64,000 bases of DNA from Curvibacter sp. GWA2_63_95 (lineage in GTDB: Bacteria; Pseudomonadota; Gammaproteobacteria; Burkholderiales; Burkholderiaceae_C). The stretch spans positions 1 to 64,000 of the forward strand of contig MGPB01000011.1 of assembly GCA_001795455.1 (NCBI GenBank), given 5' to 3'. The position numbers were made by a program, and so were the translations under genes. This document shows positions 46,024 to 55,511 of this stretch, one piece after another; the stretch's first letter is position 1; each line of letters opens with the position of its first letter. A model generated the notes under the pieces. The model was not told the origin of the DNA, ran no database searches, and saw nothing but the letters and a program-made list of their open reading frames with translations.

Positions 46024-47502
46024 TCAGCTGGTGGACTTGTTCCAGGTGGCCACCTGCTGACTCACGTAGGCATCCAGCGCGGACAGACTGGCCATCTTGG
46101 CATCCAGTGCGCTATATTGCTTGCGCAGGCGGGCTTCAAAGCTAGCGGCCCGGTTGGTTACACGGGTTTGCTCCTCGATATTGCGCTTCAGGACACCCTC
46201 CAGTGCTTCCCCCTTGTTCTTGGCCGCGCCACCAGTGGCCAGCACGCCCTGGGCCAGCTCCTTGAACTTCAATGCAAAACCGTTGGTCTGGGCGTTCTTG
46301 TTGTCGGTGATGAAGAGTTTCTGCAGCTCAGTCCCGTTGTTGGCCGCTGCCGCCAGTTTGGTGGTGTTCATGGACAATGTTCCATCCAATTCACGCGTCA
46401 GCCCTACGTCGGCCAAGCGCTGATAGGCACTGCCAGCACTCACAGAGCTCGCCATGCTGCGCAAGACGCTTTGCATACCCACAATGGTGGAATCCCCCTG
46501 AAACAACGAAGCCGTCTTGGTGGCATCGTCGTATTTGGTAATGTCCGCCAGGGTTTTGGCCAGCGCGTTGTACGCCGTCACAAAGTTTTGAACATTCTTG
46601 ACGGCCAGCGTCACGTCCTCACTCACGGTCATGGTCGCAGGTGCCAGCACTTCGCCAGGCAGCCCATAGTTGGTCGTGGTCGTGGCCAACAGGTTGATGG
46701 TGACCCCGGGAATATTGCCCGTAAGGGTGTTGCTCTTGGAGGTCACTGCCAGTCCATTGATTCGCGCCTTGGCGTCTGTGCCGTACTGAACAGCACCGGC
46801 CGAAGCACCAGCCATGCCAAAAGCGCCCGACTCCGGGTCAAAAGACAAGCGGGACAGACCCGCATCGTCATTGGTGACCGCGTCAGCGTCCACGGTGGTC
46901 TGCACACGAAAGCCGGAAGCCTCCCCGGTTTCCTTGGATCGCAACAGCAATCGGTCCTGCGTACCATCGTTGAAGGCCGTGGCCACCACACCCGAGTTGG
47001 TGGCATTGATCTTTGCGGCAATGGTGGCCACCGTGTCCGAGGCAGTGACATCAATGCTCACATCCGCACTGGAGGCGGATGGCGTGAAATCAGCCGGGCC
47101 CGTCGTCCACTTGCCCAGGCGCAGCACCAAGGTACCCGCGCCCACAGCCGAACCGGCAGTGATAGGGGCAGATGCGACAGACTGCGACTTGGCCAACTGG
47201 TCCACGTCCAGCGTGAACGAAGTTGCCGCTGCGGTGGAGGTAACGGTGATCGCCGCAGCATTGGTATTGGACGACGAGCCGTTGCGGGCCGCCCAGGCGC
47301 TGGCTGTTGACATGGCCGCAGCGGCATCCGCCAAGGCTGAAAACTGGGATTTGATTTGGCCGAAAGCCGAAATCTGCTGCTGAATAAACGTGGCCTTGGT
47401 TTCCAGCGCCTTGAGAGGCTGCTTCTCCAGGGCCACCAATTTGGTCACGATGGCCTCAGAGTCCAGGCCACTGCCGATGCCGAGGGATGAAATGGTAGCC
47501 AT
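46024..47502 (-). CDS. fliD: FliD, flagellar filament cap protein
   Basis: The 492-residue protein has the conserved N-terminus (ISSLGIGSGLDSEAIVTKLV), a Ser/Thr/Ala-rich central region, LLLRSKETGEASGFRVQT in the FliD domain and a C-terminal coiled coil ending in SALDAYVSQQVATWNKS. It caps the filament and folds flagellin subunits at the tip. AAGGGG precedes the ATG. Lies between flagellin and fliS. No clear sigma28 promoter was seen in front, although one would be expected for a late gene. Confidence 0.95.
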   Translation of the reverse strand: MATISSLGIGSGLDSEAIVTKLVALEKQPLKALETKATFIQQQISAFGQIKSQFSALADAAAAMSTASAWAARNGSSSNTNAAAITVTSTAAATSFTLDVDQLAKSQSVASAPITAGSAVGAGTLVLRLGKWTTGPADFTPSASSADVSIDVTASDTVATIAAKINATNSGVVATAFNDGTQDRLLLRSKETGEASGFRVQTTVDADAVTNDDAGLSRLSFDPESGAFGMAGASAGAVQYGTDAKARINGLAVTSKSNTLTGNIPGVTINLLATTTTNYGLPGEVLAPATMTVSEDVTLAVKNVQNFVTAYNALAKTLADITKYDDATKTASLFQGDSTIVGMQSVLRSMASSVSAGSAYQRLADVGLTRELDGTLSMNTTKLAAAANNGTELQKLFITDNKNAQTNGFALKFKELAQGVLATGGAAKNKGEALEGVLKRNIEEQTRVTNRAASFEARLRKQYSALDAKMASLSALDAYVSQQVATWNKSTS

Positions 47503-47589
47503 AGGAACCCCTTGTTCTGTCTGTAGCCTTGGATTTTGCGTCTTCTACACCACCCCAAAGCCCGGAAAAAGGCCAATTTCCAGAACCAA

Positions 47590-47619
47590 AGCGGCGACAG
47601 GCCCAAGCCCGTCGCCGCT
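47590..47619 (-). terminator. Hairpin terminator after flagellin gene
   Basis: AGCGGCGAC (47590-47598) and GTCGCCGCT (47611-47619) form a perfect nine-base stem with a 12-base loop, 45-75 bases after the stop of the minus-strand flagellin gene. The T-run after the stem is short. It probably ends most flagellin transcripts before fliD. Confidence 0.6.
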
Positions 47620-47663
47620 CCCAAGCTTCGCAGTATGACCCGCGAAGCCTTGTGTGACCAGTC

Positions 47664-49154
47664 TTAACGCAACAGGGCCAGCACACCCTGGGGCAACTGG
47701 TTGGCCTGCGCCACCATGGCGGTACCAGCCTGCTGCAGGATCTGGGCGCGGGACAGGTTGGCCGTTTCCACCGCGAAGTCCGCATCCTGCACCCGTGAAC
47801 GCGATGCGCTCAAGTTTTCAGAAGTGGTATTCAGACTGGCGATGGTGGTCTCAAAGCGAGACTGCAGAGCACCAAACTTGGCGCGCTGGCTGGCCACCGC
47901 ACCGATGGCAGCATCCACTGTGGACAAAGTACGTGTTGCGGACTCCACCGTAGACACATCCAGTGTGCTCACCGCTTGCAATTGGCTGGCAGAGGTGGCT
48001 CCAGTGAAGTAACCGATACCTGCGGCTTGCGCTGCGTTGGCAATACCAAACGACTTGTCGGAGTCCAGTGTCACAGCACCCTTGACAACCGCATCGCCGC
48101 CTGCAGCAGCCATCGCGACTGCGCCTGCGGTCACGACTGCCGTCGCAGAATTGTTTTCCAGGATGATGTCATTGCCACTGGCATTGGTCAGTGTCAAGCC
48201 TGTACCGGCGGCATTGAGCTTGGCCGTCACGCCAGTTTGAGAGGTCTTCTCGTTGAAGGCTTGGACAGCAGAGGCCAATCCATCCGCATTCAATGCGGCG
48301 CCAGTGCTGAACGACACCGCGACAGCAGTACCGTTGTCAGAGGTCACATTGATCGAGAAGGAGCCTGCAGTGCTCAGCGCCGTAAGATCGATCTCGGTAC
48401 GTGCTGTAGCAGTCACGCCGGTAATGCCCGATTGCGCATTGAACAGGGAGGCCACCGTCTTGGCACTGGCACCTGCGGCGTAGGTCACGGTCGTCGTACC
48501 AGAGGCACCGTTCACAGTAACAGTATCCCCAGCAATGGTGTCTGTCGCAGTTGCAGTGGATGCGTTGGCACCAGCGGTGGAGCCAACCACCAAATCACCT
48601 GCGGCGCCAGCAGAAGCGGCCACCACAGAGCCGATACGGTTGTTGCCGTACTTTTCTGTAGTGAAATTCGCTGTGGTGGCGGTGATGGTTTGGTGGGCAT
48701 TGGCGCCGACCTGGAAGGTGGCGCTGGCAAAGCTGCCGTCCAACAGGTTCTGGCCGTTGAACTGCGTGGTTTGTGCAATGCGGTTCAGTTCGGATGTCAG
48801 CTGCGAGACTTCCTGGTTCAAAGCAGAGCGGTCGCTGGCGCTGTTGGTCGCGTTGGCAGACTGCACAGCCAGTTCGCGGATACGTTGCAGGATGGTACCG
48901 GCACCACCCAATGCACCTTCAGCGGTTTGCGCCAAAGAGATGCCGTCGTTGGCGTTGCGAGCTGCTTGCGTCAGACCGCGGATTTGGGAAGTGAAACGCT
49001 CGGAGATGCTCAGGCCGGCGGCGTCGTCCTTGGCACTGTTGATGCGCAAGCCAGAGGACAGGCGTGTGATCGAAGTGCTCAAAGAAGACTGGCTGGCTGT
49101 CAAGTTGCGCTGGGCTGTCAACGAGTTGATGTTGGTATTGATGGTGGCTGCCAT
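47664..49154 (-). CDS. fliC: Flagellin 1
   Basis: The 496-residue filament subunit has the conserved N-terminal D0/D1 region ([47 protein letters not shown]) and C-terminal helix ([20 protein letters not shown]), flanking a Ser/Thr/Ala-rich variable centre (about 170-390) that could be an O-glycosylation target. It has a good ribosome-binding site (TAGGAG) and a sigma28 promoter about 140 bases upstream. It is divergent from a second flagellin gene, and the termini of the two proteins are closely similar while the centres differ. Confidence 0.97.
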   Translation of the reverse strand: MAATINTNINSLTAQRNLTASQSSLSTSITRLSSGLRINSAKDDAAGLSISERFTSQIRGLTQAARNANDGISLAQTAEGALGGAGTILQRIRELAVQSANATNSASDRSALNQEVSQLTSELNRIAQTTQFNGQNLLDGSFASATFQVGANAHQTITATTANFTTEKYGNNRIGSVVAASAGAAGDLVVGSTAGANASTATATDTIAGDTVTVNGASGTTTVTYAAGASAKTVASLFNAQSGITGVTATARTEIDLTALSTAGSFSINVTSDNGTAVAVSFSTGAALNADGLASAVQAFNEKTSQTGVTAKLNAAGTGLTLTNASGNDIILENNSATAVVTAGAVAMAAAGGDAVVKGAVTLDSDKSFGIANAAQAAGIGYFTGATSASQLQAVSTLDVSTVESATRTLSTVDAAIGAVASQRAKFGALQSRFETTIASLNTTSENLSASRSRVQDADFAVETANLSRAQILQQAGTAMVAQANQLPQGVLALLR

Positions 49155-49293
49155 TTTGATAACTCCTAGTAAAAACTCACGTACTCCGGCGAAATGCCGA
49201 TCTCAACGTCAGCATTGCTGCTGACCGCCATGACCGGTGCGCCGACCTTGACGCCTTCCGGACGACGAGCCCGCTATGAGCCCGTTGCAATTG

Positions 49294-49320
49294 TTTTCGG
49301 GTGGTACGTGGAAAACTTTA
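49294..49320 (-). promoter_or_regulatory. Sigma28 (FliA) promoter of flagellin 1
   Basis: On the minus strand TAAAGTTT (8/8), 11 bases, CCCGAAAA (6/8 of GCCGATAA). A start near 49287 gives a flagellin leader of about 130 bases. This is the expected class III promoter of the major flagellin and anchors the consensus used for the other sites in this window. Confidence 0.75.
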
Positions 49321-49429
49321 GGGCGTTTGCAAAATGCACGCGCAATATCACAGCGATCCGACCCCAGAAAACACAAAAGCAGGGGATTCGTACCGCAATC
49401 CATAGATATAAGGGTTTACCCCTATTAAG

Positions 49430-49450
49430 AATTGCCATCCACTGGCAATT
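49430..49450. promoter_or_regulatory. Perfect inverted repeat between the flagellin genes
   Basis: AATTGCCA (49430-49437) and TGGCAATT (49443-49450) are perfect inverted arms around five bases, 143 bases before the flagellin 2 ATG and over 100 bases upstream of the flagellin 1 promoter. It looks like a dimeric regulator's operator, or could form a hairpin in a leader. No regulator is identified. The 438-base intergenic region 49155-49592 otherwise holds the flagellin 1 promoter and both ribosome-binding sites. Confidence 0.4.
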
Positions 49451-49592
49451 TGGGCCGTTTTTTCCGCGCTTATCTGCCAAATAGCCCAGACGGGCATCTC
49501 CAGAATTCACCCATCGTTACTGATTGTCTGCAGGTCAGCAGGCTTTGCAATCGGCGGCGACGCTGATTTCATATCTTTTTAGGAGTTACGCA

Positions 49593-51125
49593 ATGGCCTC
49601 AACCATCAACACCAATATTCAGTCGCTGAATGCGCAGCGGAACTTGGCGACCTCGCAAAGTTCCTTGAGCACGTCCATGCAGCGCTTGTCTTCGGGCCTG
49701 CGTATCAACAGCGCCAAAGACGACGCCGCTGGCCTGGCCATTGCAGAGCGCATGACATCCCAGGTACGCGGCCTGAACCAGGCTGCCCGCAATGCCAATG
49801 ACGGTATTTCTTTGGCCCAGGTGGCTGAAGGCGCACTGGGCAGCGCATCCGCCACACTGCAACGTATCCGCGAACTGGCGGTGCAGTCTGCCAACGCGAC
49901 CAACAGCGCCAGCGACCGCGCCGCGCTGAACGCCGAAGTCGGCCAGCTCACCGCCGAACTGGACCGCATTGCCAAGACCGCGCAGTTCAACGGCCAGAAC
50001 ATCCTGGACGGCAGCTTCACCTCAGCCACCTTCCAGGTCGGCGCCAACGCCAACCAGACCATCATCGCCACCACTGGCAACTTCAGTACCAACAAGTACG
50101 GCAACCACCGCATCGGCTCGCAAGTCGCGGCCACGGCTGGCGGCCCCGGCGACCTGGTGACCGGTTCGACAGCAGGAACCCGCACCTCCCAAGCTACCCC
50201 CGCGGCAGACATCAGCGCCACCAGCCCCATCGCGGCAGATGCCACGTTCCGCATTGACGGGTCATCCGGCTCAGCCACGATTGGCATTACGGCTGGCCAA
50301 ACGGCAAAAAGCTTGGCAGCGGCCATCAATGCACAGTCGGGAACCACCGGCGTAACCGCAACGGCACGTACCGACATTGACTTGAGCAGCTTTACTGCCA
50401 ATACGAGCTACTCGCTCACCATCCGCTCCAACAACACAGTGGCGACCACCGTGGCATTCACCGTGGGCACACTGGATGGAGATGGCCTATCCGCCGCTGT
50501 CTCCGCGTTCAACGACAAGAGCTCCACCACAGGGGTGACCGCCAAACTCAACGCTGCGGGCACTGGAATTTCCTTGACGAATGCAGCCGGCGAAGACATC
50601 GTCATTGAGGTCCCAGCGGCTTCGACGGCACTCGCTGTGGGTGGAGTCACCATACCCAATGCCCCCAACAATGCAGCCTTCGTGACCGGCACTTTGACTC
50701 TGGACTCTGACAAGTCGTTCGGCATGGTCAATGCAGCAGTCAACGACCCGGTGGGCCCACCTCCCGTCACCGACTTCTTTTTGGCGGCGACCAGCGCCAG
50801 CCAGCTGCAAACCGTAGACACCTTGGATGTCGCCACCGTCGAGTCGGCCACCCGTACCCTGAGCACGGTCGATGCCGCGATCCAGGTCATTGCTGGCCAA
50901 CGGGCCAAATTTGGTGCCTTGCAGTCTCGCTTTGAAAACACCATTGCCAGCCTGCAGACCATGGCTGAGAACCTGAGTGCCTCGCGCTCGCGGATTCAGG
51001 ACGCTGACTTTGCCTTGGAAACCGCCAACCTGTCACGCACCCAGATCCTGCAACAGGCCGGCACTGCCATGGTGGCGCAGGCCAACCAGCTCCCACAAGG
51101 CGTGCTCGCCCTGCTGCGCCAGTAA
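49593..51125 (+). CDS. Flagellin 2
   Basis: The 510-residue second flagellin starts at the ATG 49593 (AGGAG eight bases upstream); the open frame reaches back to 49524 but that part is not flagellin. N-terminus [14 protein letters not shown] and C-terminus [20 protein letters not shown] are conserved; the central region (about 185-400) is Ser/Thr/Ala-rich and diverges from flagellin 1. Unlike flagellin 1 it has no recognisable sigma28 promoter in the proper orientation, so it may be expressed differently or be the minor subunit. Confidence 0.96.
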   Translation: MASTINTNIQSLNAQRNLATSQSSLSTSMQRLSSGLRINSAKDDAAGLAIAERMTSQVRGLNQAARNANDGISLAQVAEGALGSASATLQRIRELAVQSANATNSASDRAALNAEVGQLTAELDRIAKTAQFNGQNILDGSFTSATFQVGANANQTIIATTGNFSTNKYGNHRIGSQVAATAGGPGDLVTGSTAGTRTSQATPAADISATSPIAADATFRIDGSSGSATIGITAGQTAKSLAAAINAQSGTTGVTATARTDIDLSSFTANTSYSLTIRSNNTVATTVAFTVGTLDGDGLSAAVSAFNDKSSTTGVTAKLNAAGTGISLTNAAGEDIVIEVPAASTALAVGGVTIPNAPNNAAFVTGTLTLDSDKSFGMVNAAVNDPVGPPPVTDFFLAATSASQLQTVDTLDVATVESATRTLSTVDAAIQVIAGQRAKFGALQSRFENTIASLQTMAENLSASRSRIQDADFALETANLSRTQILQQAGTAMVAQANQLPQGVLALLRQ

Positions 51126-51458
51126 GCACGCACGTCGGTACCGCGCTGCCAACACGCATTTGCGTGAGGCGGGAGCATCACTGCCGTCGAATCGTTGGCG
51201 TTACCTCTTCAGTTTCGGCACGCGCTGCCGATAAGTCATCGGTTACTGCAAATCTTTGCACCCGGCGATGCGCCAGGGCGCGAGGCTATTTTGCGCAAGC
51301 TCAGTCAGTGCCTCCACGCATGTAGGAATTCGCCCTACAGGCGATGTTTGCGTTTCTGACATGCGGATTAGCGGTTTTCCAATTCAAGTTTTTGCGCCTG
51401 CCAACCAGAATTCGCTCCATGGTGATTCACATGAATTGCCCCCAAACAGGAGTCGAAC
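51126..51458 (+). other. Leader/regulatory region upstream of flhDC
   Basis: This 333-base stretch contains no convincing gene. Seen in it: a small hairpin CACGC-ATTT-GCGTG (51153-51166) just after flagellin 2, a sigma28-like promoter (51208-51234), a TGTAGG/CCTACA hairpin (51321-51339) and the AGGAG site of flhD. A long untranslated region is usual for flhDC, where many regulators act. Confidence 0.55.
51208..51234 (+). promoter_or_regulatory. Sigma28 (FliA)-like promoter upstream of flhDC
   Basis: TTCAGTTT (6/8), 11 bases, GCCGATAA (8/8) in the plus orientation, 225 bases before flhD. The -35 resembles that of fliS (TTCAGTTG). It could give a feedback transcript of the master regulator or a leader-derived small RNA. 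Caution: CGGCA/TGCCG within it forms a small palindrome (51216-51230), so part of the match may belong to a hairpin downstream of flagellin 2. Confidence 0.5.
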
Positions 51459-51785
51459 ATGAGCAAGGAACAACTACTCGCCGAGATCCGGGAAGCCAAT
51501 ATGACTTACCTGATGCTGGCCCAAAACCTGATCCGCCAGGACAAGGCTGAAGCACTGTTCCGCCTGGGCATGTCCGAAGAGGCAGCAGAGATGATCAGCG
51601 CCTTGTCTCCTGCCCAGATCATGCGCATTGCATCCACCAACATGCTGCTGTGCCGCTTCCGGGTGGACGATGACATGGTCTGGAACCTGTTGACCAACCA
51701 CTCGGCCACCAAAGTGGACAACGACGCCACCACCAAGCTGCACGCCAGCATCCTGATGGCCGGCCGTTTTGCCGAAGCCGTCTGA
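51459..51785 (+). CDS. flhD: FlhD, flagellar master regulator subunit
   Basis: The 108-residue protein forms the FlhD4C2 activator of class II flagellar genes. It matches the family along its length (LAEIREANMTYLMLAQNLI, DKAEALFRLGMSEE, LLCRFRVDDDMVWNLL). AGGAG precedes the ATG. It is followed by flhC 24 bases later. Its presence tells that this locus follows the FlhDC-type rather than FleQ-type hierarchy. Confidence 0.96.
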   Translation: MSKEQLLAEIREANMTYLMLAQNLIRQDKAEALFRLGMSEEAAEMISALSPAQIMRIASTNMLLCRFRVDDDMVWNLLTNHSATKVDNDATTKLHASILMAGRFAEAV

Positions 51786-51809
51786 TCCCACGCAGCACAG
51801 GAGCACACC

Positions 51810-52349
51810 ATGGCCACCCAAAAAAGTGTTTTGAACGACTCCAAGCAAGTGGAGCGCGCTGTCTCCCTGATCCAGCTGGGTGCCCGGCTGCAGGTGCTGG
51901 AGAGTGAAACCGACCTGTCTTACGAGCGCCTGCTGCGTCTCTACAAGGAAGTGGCGGGCCGCTCGCCCAGCAAGGGGCAGTTGCCCTTCTCCACCGAATG
52001 GTTCCTGACCTGGCAGCCCAACATCCATGCCTCGCTGTTCCAGAACACCTATGAGTACCTCACCAAGGTCAGCGCCATGGAGGACATCGACGCCATCATG
52101 GCCGCCTATCGGCTGTACACGGAGCAAATTGCTGCCTGCGGCGTCGAGCCCCTGTTGTCCATCACCCGCGCCTGGCGCTTGGTCAAATTCATCGACAACA
52201 ACATGCTGTCCATGACCAAGTGCTCCAAGTGTGGCGGTCACTTTGTGTCTGAGGCCTACGAAAATTCCCGCCACTTCGAGTGCGGCCTGTGCGCCCCCCC
52301 AGCCCGAGCCGGCAAAGGATCGGCGGCGGGTGGAATTTTGCTTCACTAA
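51810..52349 (+). CDS. flhC: FlhC, flagellar master regulator subunit
   Basis: The 179-residue DNA-binding partner of FlhD has the four-cysteine zinc site (KCSKCGGHF ... FECGLCAPP) near the C-terminus and the conserved RLYKEVAGRSPSKGQLPFS region. AGGAG precedes the ATG. Co-transcribed with flhD. A family-type repeat begins 15 bases after its stop. Confidence 0.96.
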   Translation: MATQKSVLNDSKQVERAVSLIQLGARLQVLESETDLSYERLLRLYKEVAGRSPSKGQLPFSTEWFLTWQPNIHASLFQNTYEYLTKVSAMEDIDAIMAAYRLYTEQIAACGVEPLLSITRAWRLVKFIDNNMLSMTKCSKCGGHFVSEAYENSRHFECGLCAPPARAGKGSAAGGILLH

Positions 52350-52363
52350 ACGCTATCATTTTC

Positions 52364-52406
52364 ATAGCTATTCGCGCAATATCTACGGAGGCTACAGGCC
52401 GATTTG
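52364..52406. repeat. Short intergenic repeat, copy 2
   Basis: This 43-base element (ATAGCTATTC ... CGATTTG) is aligned with 19621-19663 at 33 of 43 positions. It lies directly downstream of flhC, as copy 1 lies downstream of fliE. The shared core includes CGCA, ACGG, GGCTA and ATTTG blocks. Confidence 0.55.
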
Positions 52407-52450
52407 GCAATAAATTCAAGCCAGGCGAGCTTGCGACGATATGATAGAGA

Positions 52451-52467
52451 CGGGCCGAAAAGGCCCG
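52451..52467 (+). terminator. Hairpin between flhC and motA
   Basis: CGGGCC and GGCCCG form a six-base stem around GAAAA, followed by CTTCTTCC. It is placed 100 bases after flhC and 47 bases before motA, so it may end the flhDC transcript or partly separate it from motAB. Confidence 0.5.
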
Positions 52468-52513
52468 CTTCTTCCACCCTTGAGGCTCCCAGCCTCCCTG
52501 TCACAATGCGCCT

Positions 52514-53371
52514 ATGTTTGTAATCGTTGGTTGGCTTGTCTGTTTGGGCTGCGTGTTCGGCGTGTTCATCATCCACGGCGGAAATATCAGCGTGATTCTG
52601 AAGGCCCTGCCCTGGGAAATGCTGACCATCGGGGGGGCGACGGTGGGCGCCTTTCTGGCCAACAACCAGATGAAGGTCATCAAGAAGACCCTGGCCGGCC
52701 TGGGCGCCTGCTTCAAGGGCAGCAAGTACACCAAGGCGCGCTACATGGAATTGATGGCGCTGATGTTTGACATCCTCCAGAAAGCCCGCAAGGAAGGGCT
52801 GATGGCGATTGAGAAAGACGTCGAAGAGCCCGAGCAATCCGAGATTTTCAAGAAGTACACCACCGTCGGTTCCGACCACCATGTGGTGGAGTTCATCACC
52901 GACTACCTGCGCATGATGGTGTCTGGCAACCTCAATGCCCACGAGATTGAATCGCTGATGGACAGCGAAATCGAAACCCACCACCACGAAGAACACGCTG
53001 CGGTGGCGGCCATCCAGCGCGTTGCGGGTGGCTTGCCTGCCTTCGGTATTGTGGCCGCCGTGTTGGGTGTGGTGAACACCATGGGCTCGGTGGGGCAGCC
53101 CCCCGCCGTGCTGGGCGGCATGATTGGTTCGGCGCTGGTGGGAACGTTCCTGGGCATTTTGCTGGCGTATGCGTTTGCAGAACCCCTGGCCGGCCTGCTG
53201 GAGCAAAAAGTCGAAGAAGGCAGCAAAGAGTTTCAGTGCATCAAGACCACGCTGCTGGCCAGCATGCAAGGCTACAACCCCTCCACCGCCATCGAATTCG
53301 GCCGCAAAGTGCTTTACTCCACCGAGCGCCCCACCTTCTCCGAGCTGGAAGCCTATGTCAAAAAGAAGTAA
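52514..53371 (+). CDS. motA: MotA, flagellar stator ion-channel subunit
   Basis: The 285-residue four-helix membrane protein pairs with MotB to form the stator. Helices are visible at the N-terminus (VIVGWLVCLGCVFGVFIIHG), near 35-50 and in the GLPAFGIVAAVLGVVNTM and GGMIGSALVGTFLGILLAYA segments with the conserved Pro pair QPPAV. The large charged cytoplasmic loop is present. No strong ribosome-binding site precedes the ATG. Coupled to motB 18 bases downstream. Confidence 0.97.
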   Translation: MFVIVGWLVCLGCVFGVFIIHGGNISVILKALPWEMLTIGGATVGAFLANNQMKVIKKTLAGLGACFKGSKYTKARYMELMALMFDILQKARKEGLMAIEKDVEEPEQSEIFKKYTTVGSDHHVVEFITDYLRMMVSGNLNAHEIESLMDSEIETHHHEEHAAVAAIQRVAGGLPAFGIVAAVLGVVNTMGSVGQPPAVLGGMIGSALVGTFLGILLAYAFAEPLAGLLEQKVEEGSKEFQCIKTTLLASMQGYNPSTAIEFGRKVLYSTERPTFSELEAYVKKK

Positions 53372-53389
53372 GCGCAGGAGCGCCTGAGC

Positions 53390-54334
53390 ATGGCTGGAGA
53401 CGCCAAAAAACTTCAGCCCATCATCATCAAGCGGGTCAAGAAGGGCGGCCACTCGGCGCACGGGGGTGCCTGGAAGATCGCCTACGCCGACTTTGTGACC
53501 GCCATGATGGCTTTCTTTTTGCTGATGTGGCTGCTGGGCAGCACCACCGAAGGCGACAAGAAAGGCATCTCCGATTACTTCCAGACGCCCCTCAAAGTGG
53601 CGCTGCAGGGGGGCGCAGGTGCGGGCGCGAGCAACAGCATCATCACCGGTGGCGGCAATGACCTGACGCAACAGGCCGGCCAGTCGCGCCGCGGCGACGG
53701 CGAAGAGAAATCCGCCAAGAAGATGTCGGGTGACCAGGCCAAAGTGGAACGGGCCAAAAAAGATGCGAAAGACCTGGCCACGCTGGCTGCCAAGATCGCT
53801 GGTGCCATCTCCAACAACCCCAGAATGGCCGAGTTCAGCTCACAGATCAAACTGGAGATTACGCCGGACGGCCTGCAAATCCAGATCGTGGATGACCAGC
53901 GCCGCCCCATGTTTGACAGCGGCAGCGCATCCGTCAAACCGTATATGCGCGACATCCTGACCGAAATCGGGCGTGCCCTGCTGGATGTAGACAACAAGAT
54001 CAGCCTGGACGGCCACACCGACAGCCAAGCCTATGGCAATGCTGCACGTGGCTACAGCAACTGGGAGCTCTCCGCCGACCGCGCCAATGCATCACGCCGC
54101 GAGCTGATTGCCGCGGGCATGCCCGAGGCCAAGCTGGCGCGGGTGGTGGGCATGGCCTCCAGTTTGCCACTGGAGCCCGAGAATCCGCTGGCCGCCAGCA
54201 ACCGGCGCATCAGCATTTTGGTCATGACCAAAGACGCTGAGGAGCGCCTGCTCGGCAACAAAACAGTGGCCTTGGACGCGGGGGAAGAAAGCGCTGGCAA
54301 CGCAAGCGCACCAGAGGCAAAATCTGGTCCTTGA
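53390..54334 (+). CDS. motB: MotB, flagellar stator peptidoglycan-binding subunit
   Basis: The 314-residue protein has one membrane helix with the ion-binding Asp34 in IAYADFVTAMMAFFLLMWLL, a plug/linker rich in Gly, Asp and Lys, and a C-terminal OmpA-like domain (LDGHTDSQAYG, NWELSADRANASRREL) that anchors to peptidoglycan. The motif is that of proton-driven MotB rather than sodium-driven PomB. The last 30 residues are variable. Confidence 0.97.
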   Translation: MAGDAKKLQPIIIKRVKKGGHSAHGGAWKIAYADFVTAMMAFFLLMWLLGSTTEGDKKGISDYFQTPLKVALQGGAGAGASNSIITGGGNDLTQQAGQSRRGDGEEKSAKKMSGDQAKVERAKKDAKDLATLAAKIAGAISNNPRMAEFSSQIKLEITPDGLQIQIVDDQRRPMFDSGSASVKPYMRDILTEIGRALLDVDNKISLDGHTDSQAYGNAARGYSNWELSADRANASRRELIAAGMPEAKLARVVGMASSLPLEPENPLAASNRRISILVMTKDAEERLLGNKTVALDAGEESAGNASAPEAKSGP

Positions 54335-54394
54335 CCCCGCAAAAATTACGTCATACTTGCAGAAATTCGAAAATCGCCCGGTTAAAGGTTATCT

Positions 54395-54784
54395 ATGTCC
54401 AAAGAATTGCGCTTTCTCATCGTTGATGACTTCTCCACCATGCGGCGAATTGTGCGCAACCTGCTCAAGGAAAGCGGTTATGCCGATGCGGATGAAGCAG
54501 AAGATGGTGTAGCCGCGCTCCAAAAGCTTCGCAACAGCAGTTTTGACTTTGTCGTCAGCGACATCAACATGCCCAATATGAACGGGTTTCAGCTGCTCGC
54601 CGAGATCAAAAAGGATGACAAACTCAAGCACTTGCCCGTCCTGATGGTCACCGCCGAAGCCCGCAAGGAAGACATTGTGCTGGCGGCCCAACAGGGCGCT
54701 GCAGGCTACATCGTCAAACCCTTTACCAAGGCGACGCTGGAAGACAAGGTCAACCACATTTTGACCAAAATGGGCTTGAAGTGA
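54395..54784 (+). CDS. cheY: CheY, flagellar switch response regulator
   Basis: The 129-residue CheY closely follows the enterobacterial type: [18 protein letters not shown], phospho-acceptor Asp56 in [18 protein letters not shown] and YIVKPF. It binds FliM to change rotation. AAAGG precedes the ATG. It is followed at once by cheZ and is thus the main switch CheY, in contrast to the CheY-like gene at 5558. Confidence 0.97.
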   Translation: MSKELRFLIVDDFSTMRRIVRNLLKESGYADADEAEDGVAALQKLRNSSFDFVVSDINMPNMNGFQLLAEIKKDDKLKHLPVLMVTAEARKEDIVLAAQQGAAGYIVKPFTKATLEDKVNHILTKMGLK

Positions 54785-55416
54785 GCATGTCTGAAGCCCC
54801 CACCCCAAGCTCGCTGACCACAGTTCAGGTTCACCAACAGCTGGGTGCCCTGACCCGCCAGTTGCACGACTCCCTGAACGGACTGGGTTTGGCTGAAAAA
54901 GTCAAAGACTGGGCAGGCGAACTGCCGGACGCGAAAAGCCGCCTCTCCTACATCGCCCGACTGACGGGGCAGGCGGCTGAAAAAGTGCTGAACCAGGTGG
55001 ACCAAGCCAAGGCACAGCACGACCACATTGCCGCAGAAACACGTCGTATCGGTGAACTGATCGTGAAAGATCCGGTGGCGGCAGTTGCCAAAGGCCATGT
55101 GATGAACTTCATCACCGATGTGGAGCAGGCCAGCAAAAAGGTCGATGACCACCTGACAGAAATCATGATGGCCCAGGACTTCCACGACCTCACCGGACAA
55201 GTGATTGCCAAAGTGGTCACGCTGGCGGCCACCATCGAAGAGCAACTCGTTTTGCTCTTGCTGCAAACTGCCCCGGCAGACGCAAAGGTCAACGCCCCTA
55301 GCGGGCAAGAGTACGTCCCTGCACTGGCCGGTCCGGTGGTCGATGGGCAGGCCAACCAGGACGTGGTGACCGACCAGTCCCAAGTCGACGACTTGCTGGC
55401 CAGCCTGGGCTTCTAA
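54781..55416 (+). CDS. cheZ: CheZ, CheY-P phosphatase
   Basis: The 211-residue protein speeds dephosphorylation of CheY-P. The long hairpin helices include [19 protein letters not shown] with catalytic Asp136 and Gln140, and the C-terminal CheY-binding tail [12 protein letters not shown] is intact. The GTG at 54781 overlaps the cheY stop; an ATG at 54787 two codons later is equally possible. A terminator follows. Confidence 0.95.
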   Translation: MSMSEAPTPSSLTTVQVHQQLGALTRQLHDSLNGLGLAEKVKDWAGELPDAKSRLSYIARLTGQAAEKVLNQVDQAKAQHDHIAAETRRIGELIVKDPVAAVAKGHVMNFITDVEQASKKVDDHLTEIMMAQDFHDLTGQVIAKVVTLAATIEEQLVLLLLQTAPADAKVNAPSGQEYVPALAGPVVDGQANQDVVTDQSQVDDLLASLGF

Positions 55417-55427
55417 ACCTTTTCAAT

Positions 55428-55451
55428 TAAGCGGGGGGAATGCCCCGCTTA
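55428..55451 (+). terminator. Terminator after cheZ
   Basis: TAAGCGGGG (55428-55436) and CCCCGCTTA (55443-55451) form a nine-base stem with a six-base loop, followed by TTGCACTTT. It lies 11 bases after cheZ and separates the mot-che unit from flhB. Confidence 0.7.
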
Positions 55452-55511
55452 TTGCACTTTAGTTTCAGGGGTCGGTCGCGACAATGGTGAGAACTCAAGA
55501 GCTTCTTCACC

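Noticed and set aside
49443..49475. Possible sigma54 promoter (TGGCAATTTGG...) before flagellin 2
   Set aside because: The GG and GC dinucleotides are not ten bases apart and no TTGC block follows; the TGGCAATT is better explained as one arm of the inverted repeat.
51321..51339. TGTAGG/CCTACA hairpin in the flhDC leader as a riboswitch
   Set aside because: It is only a six-base stem with no recognisable conserved ligand-binding core; kept only as part of the leader description.
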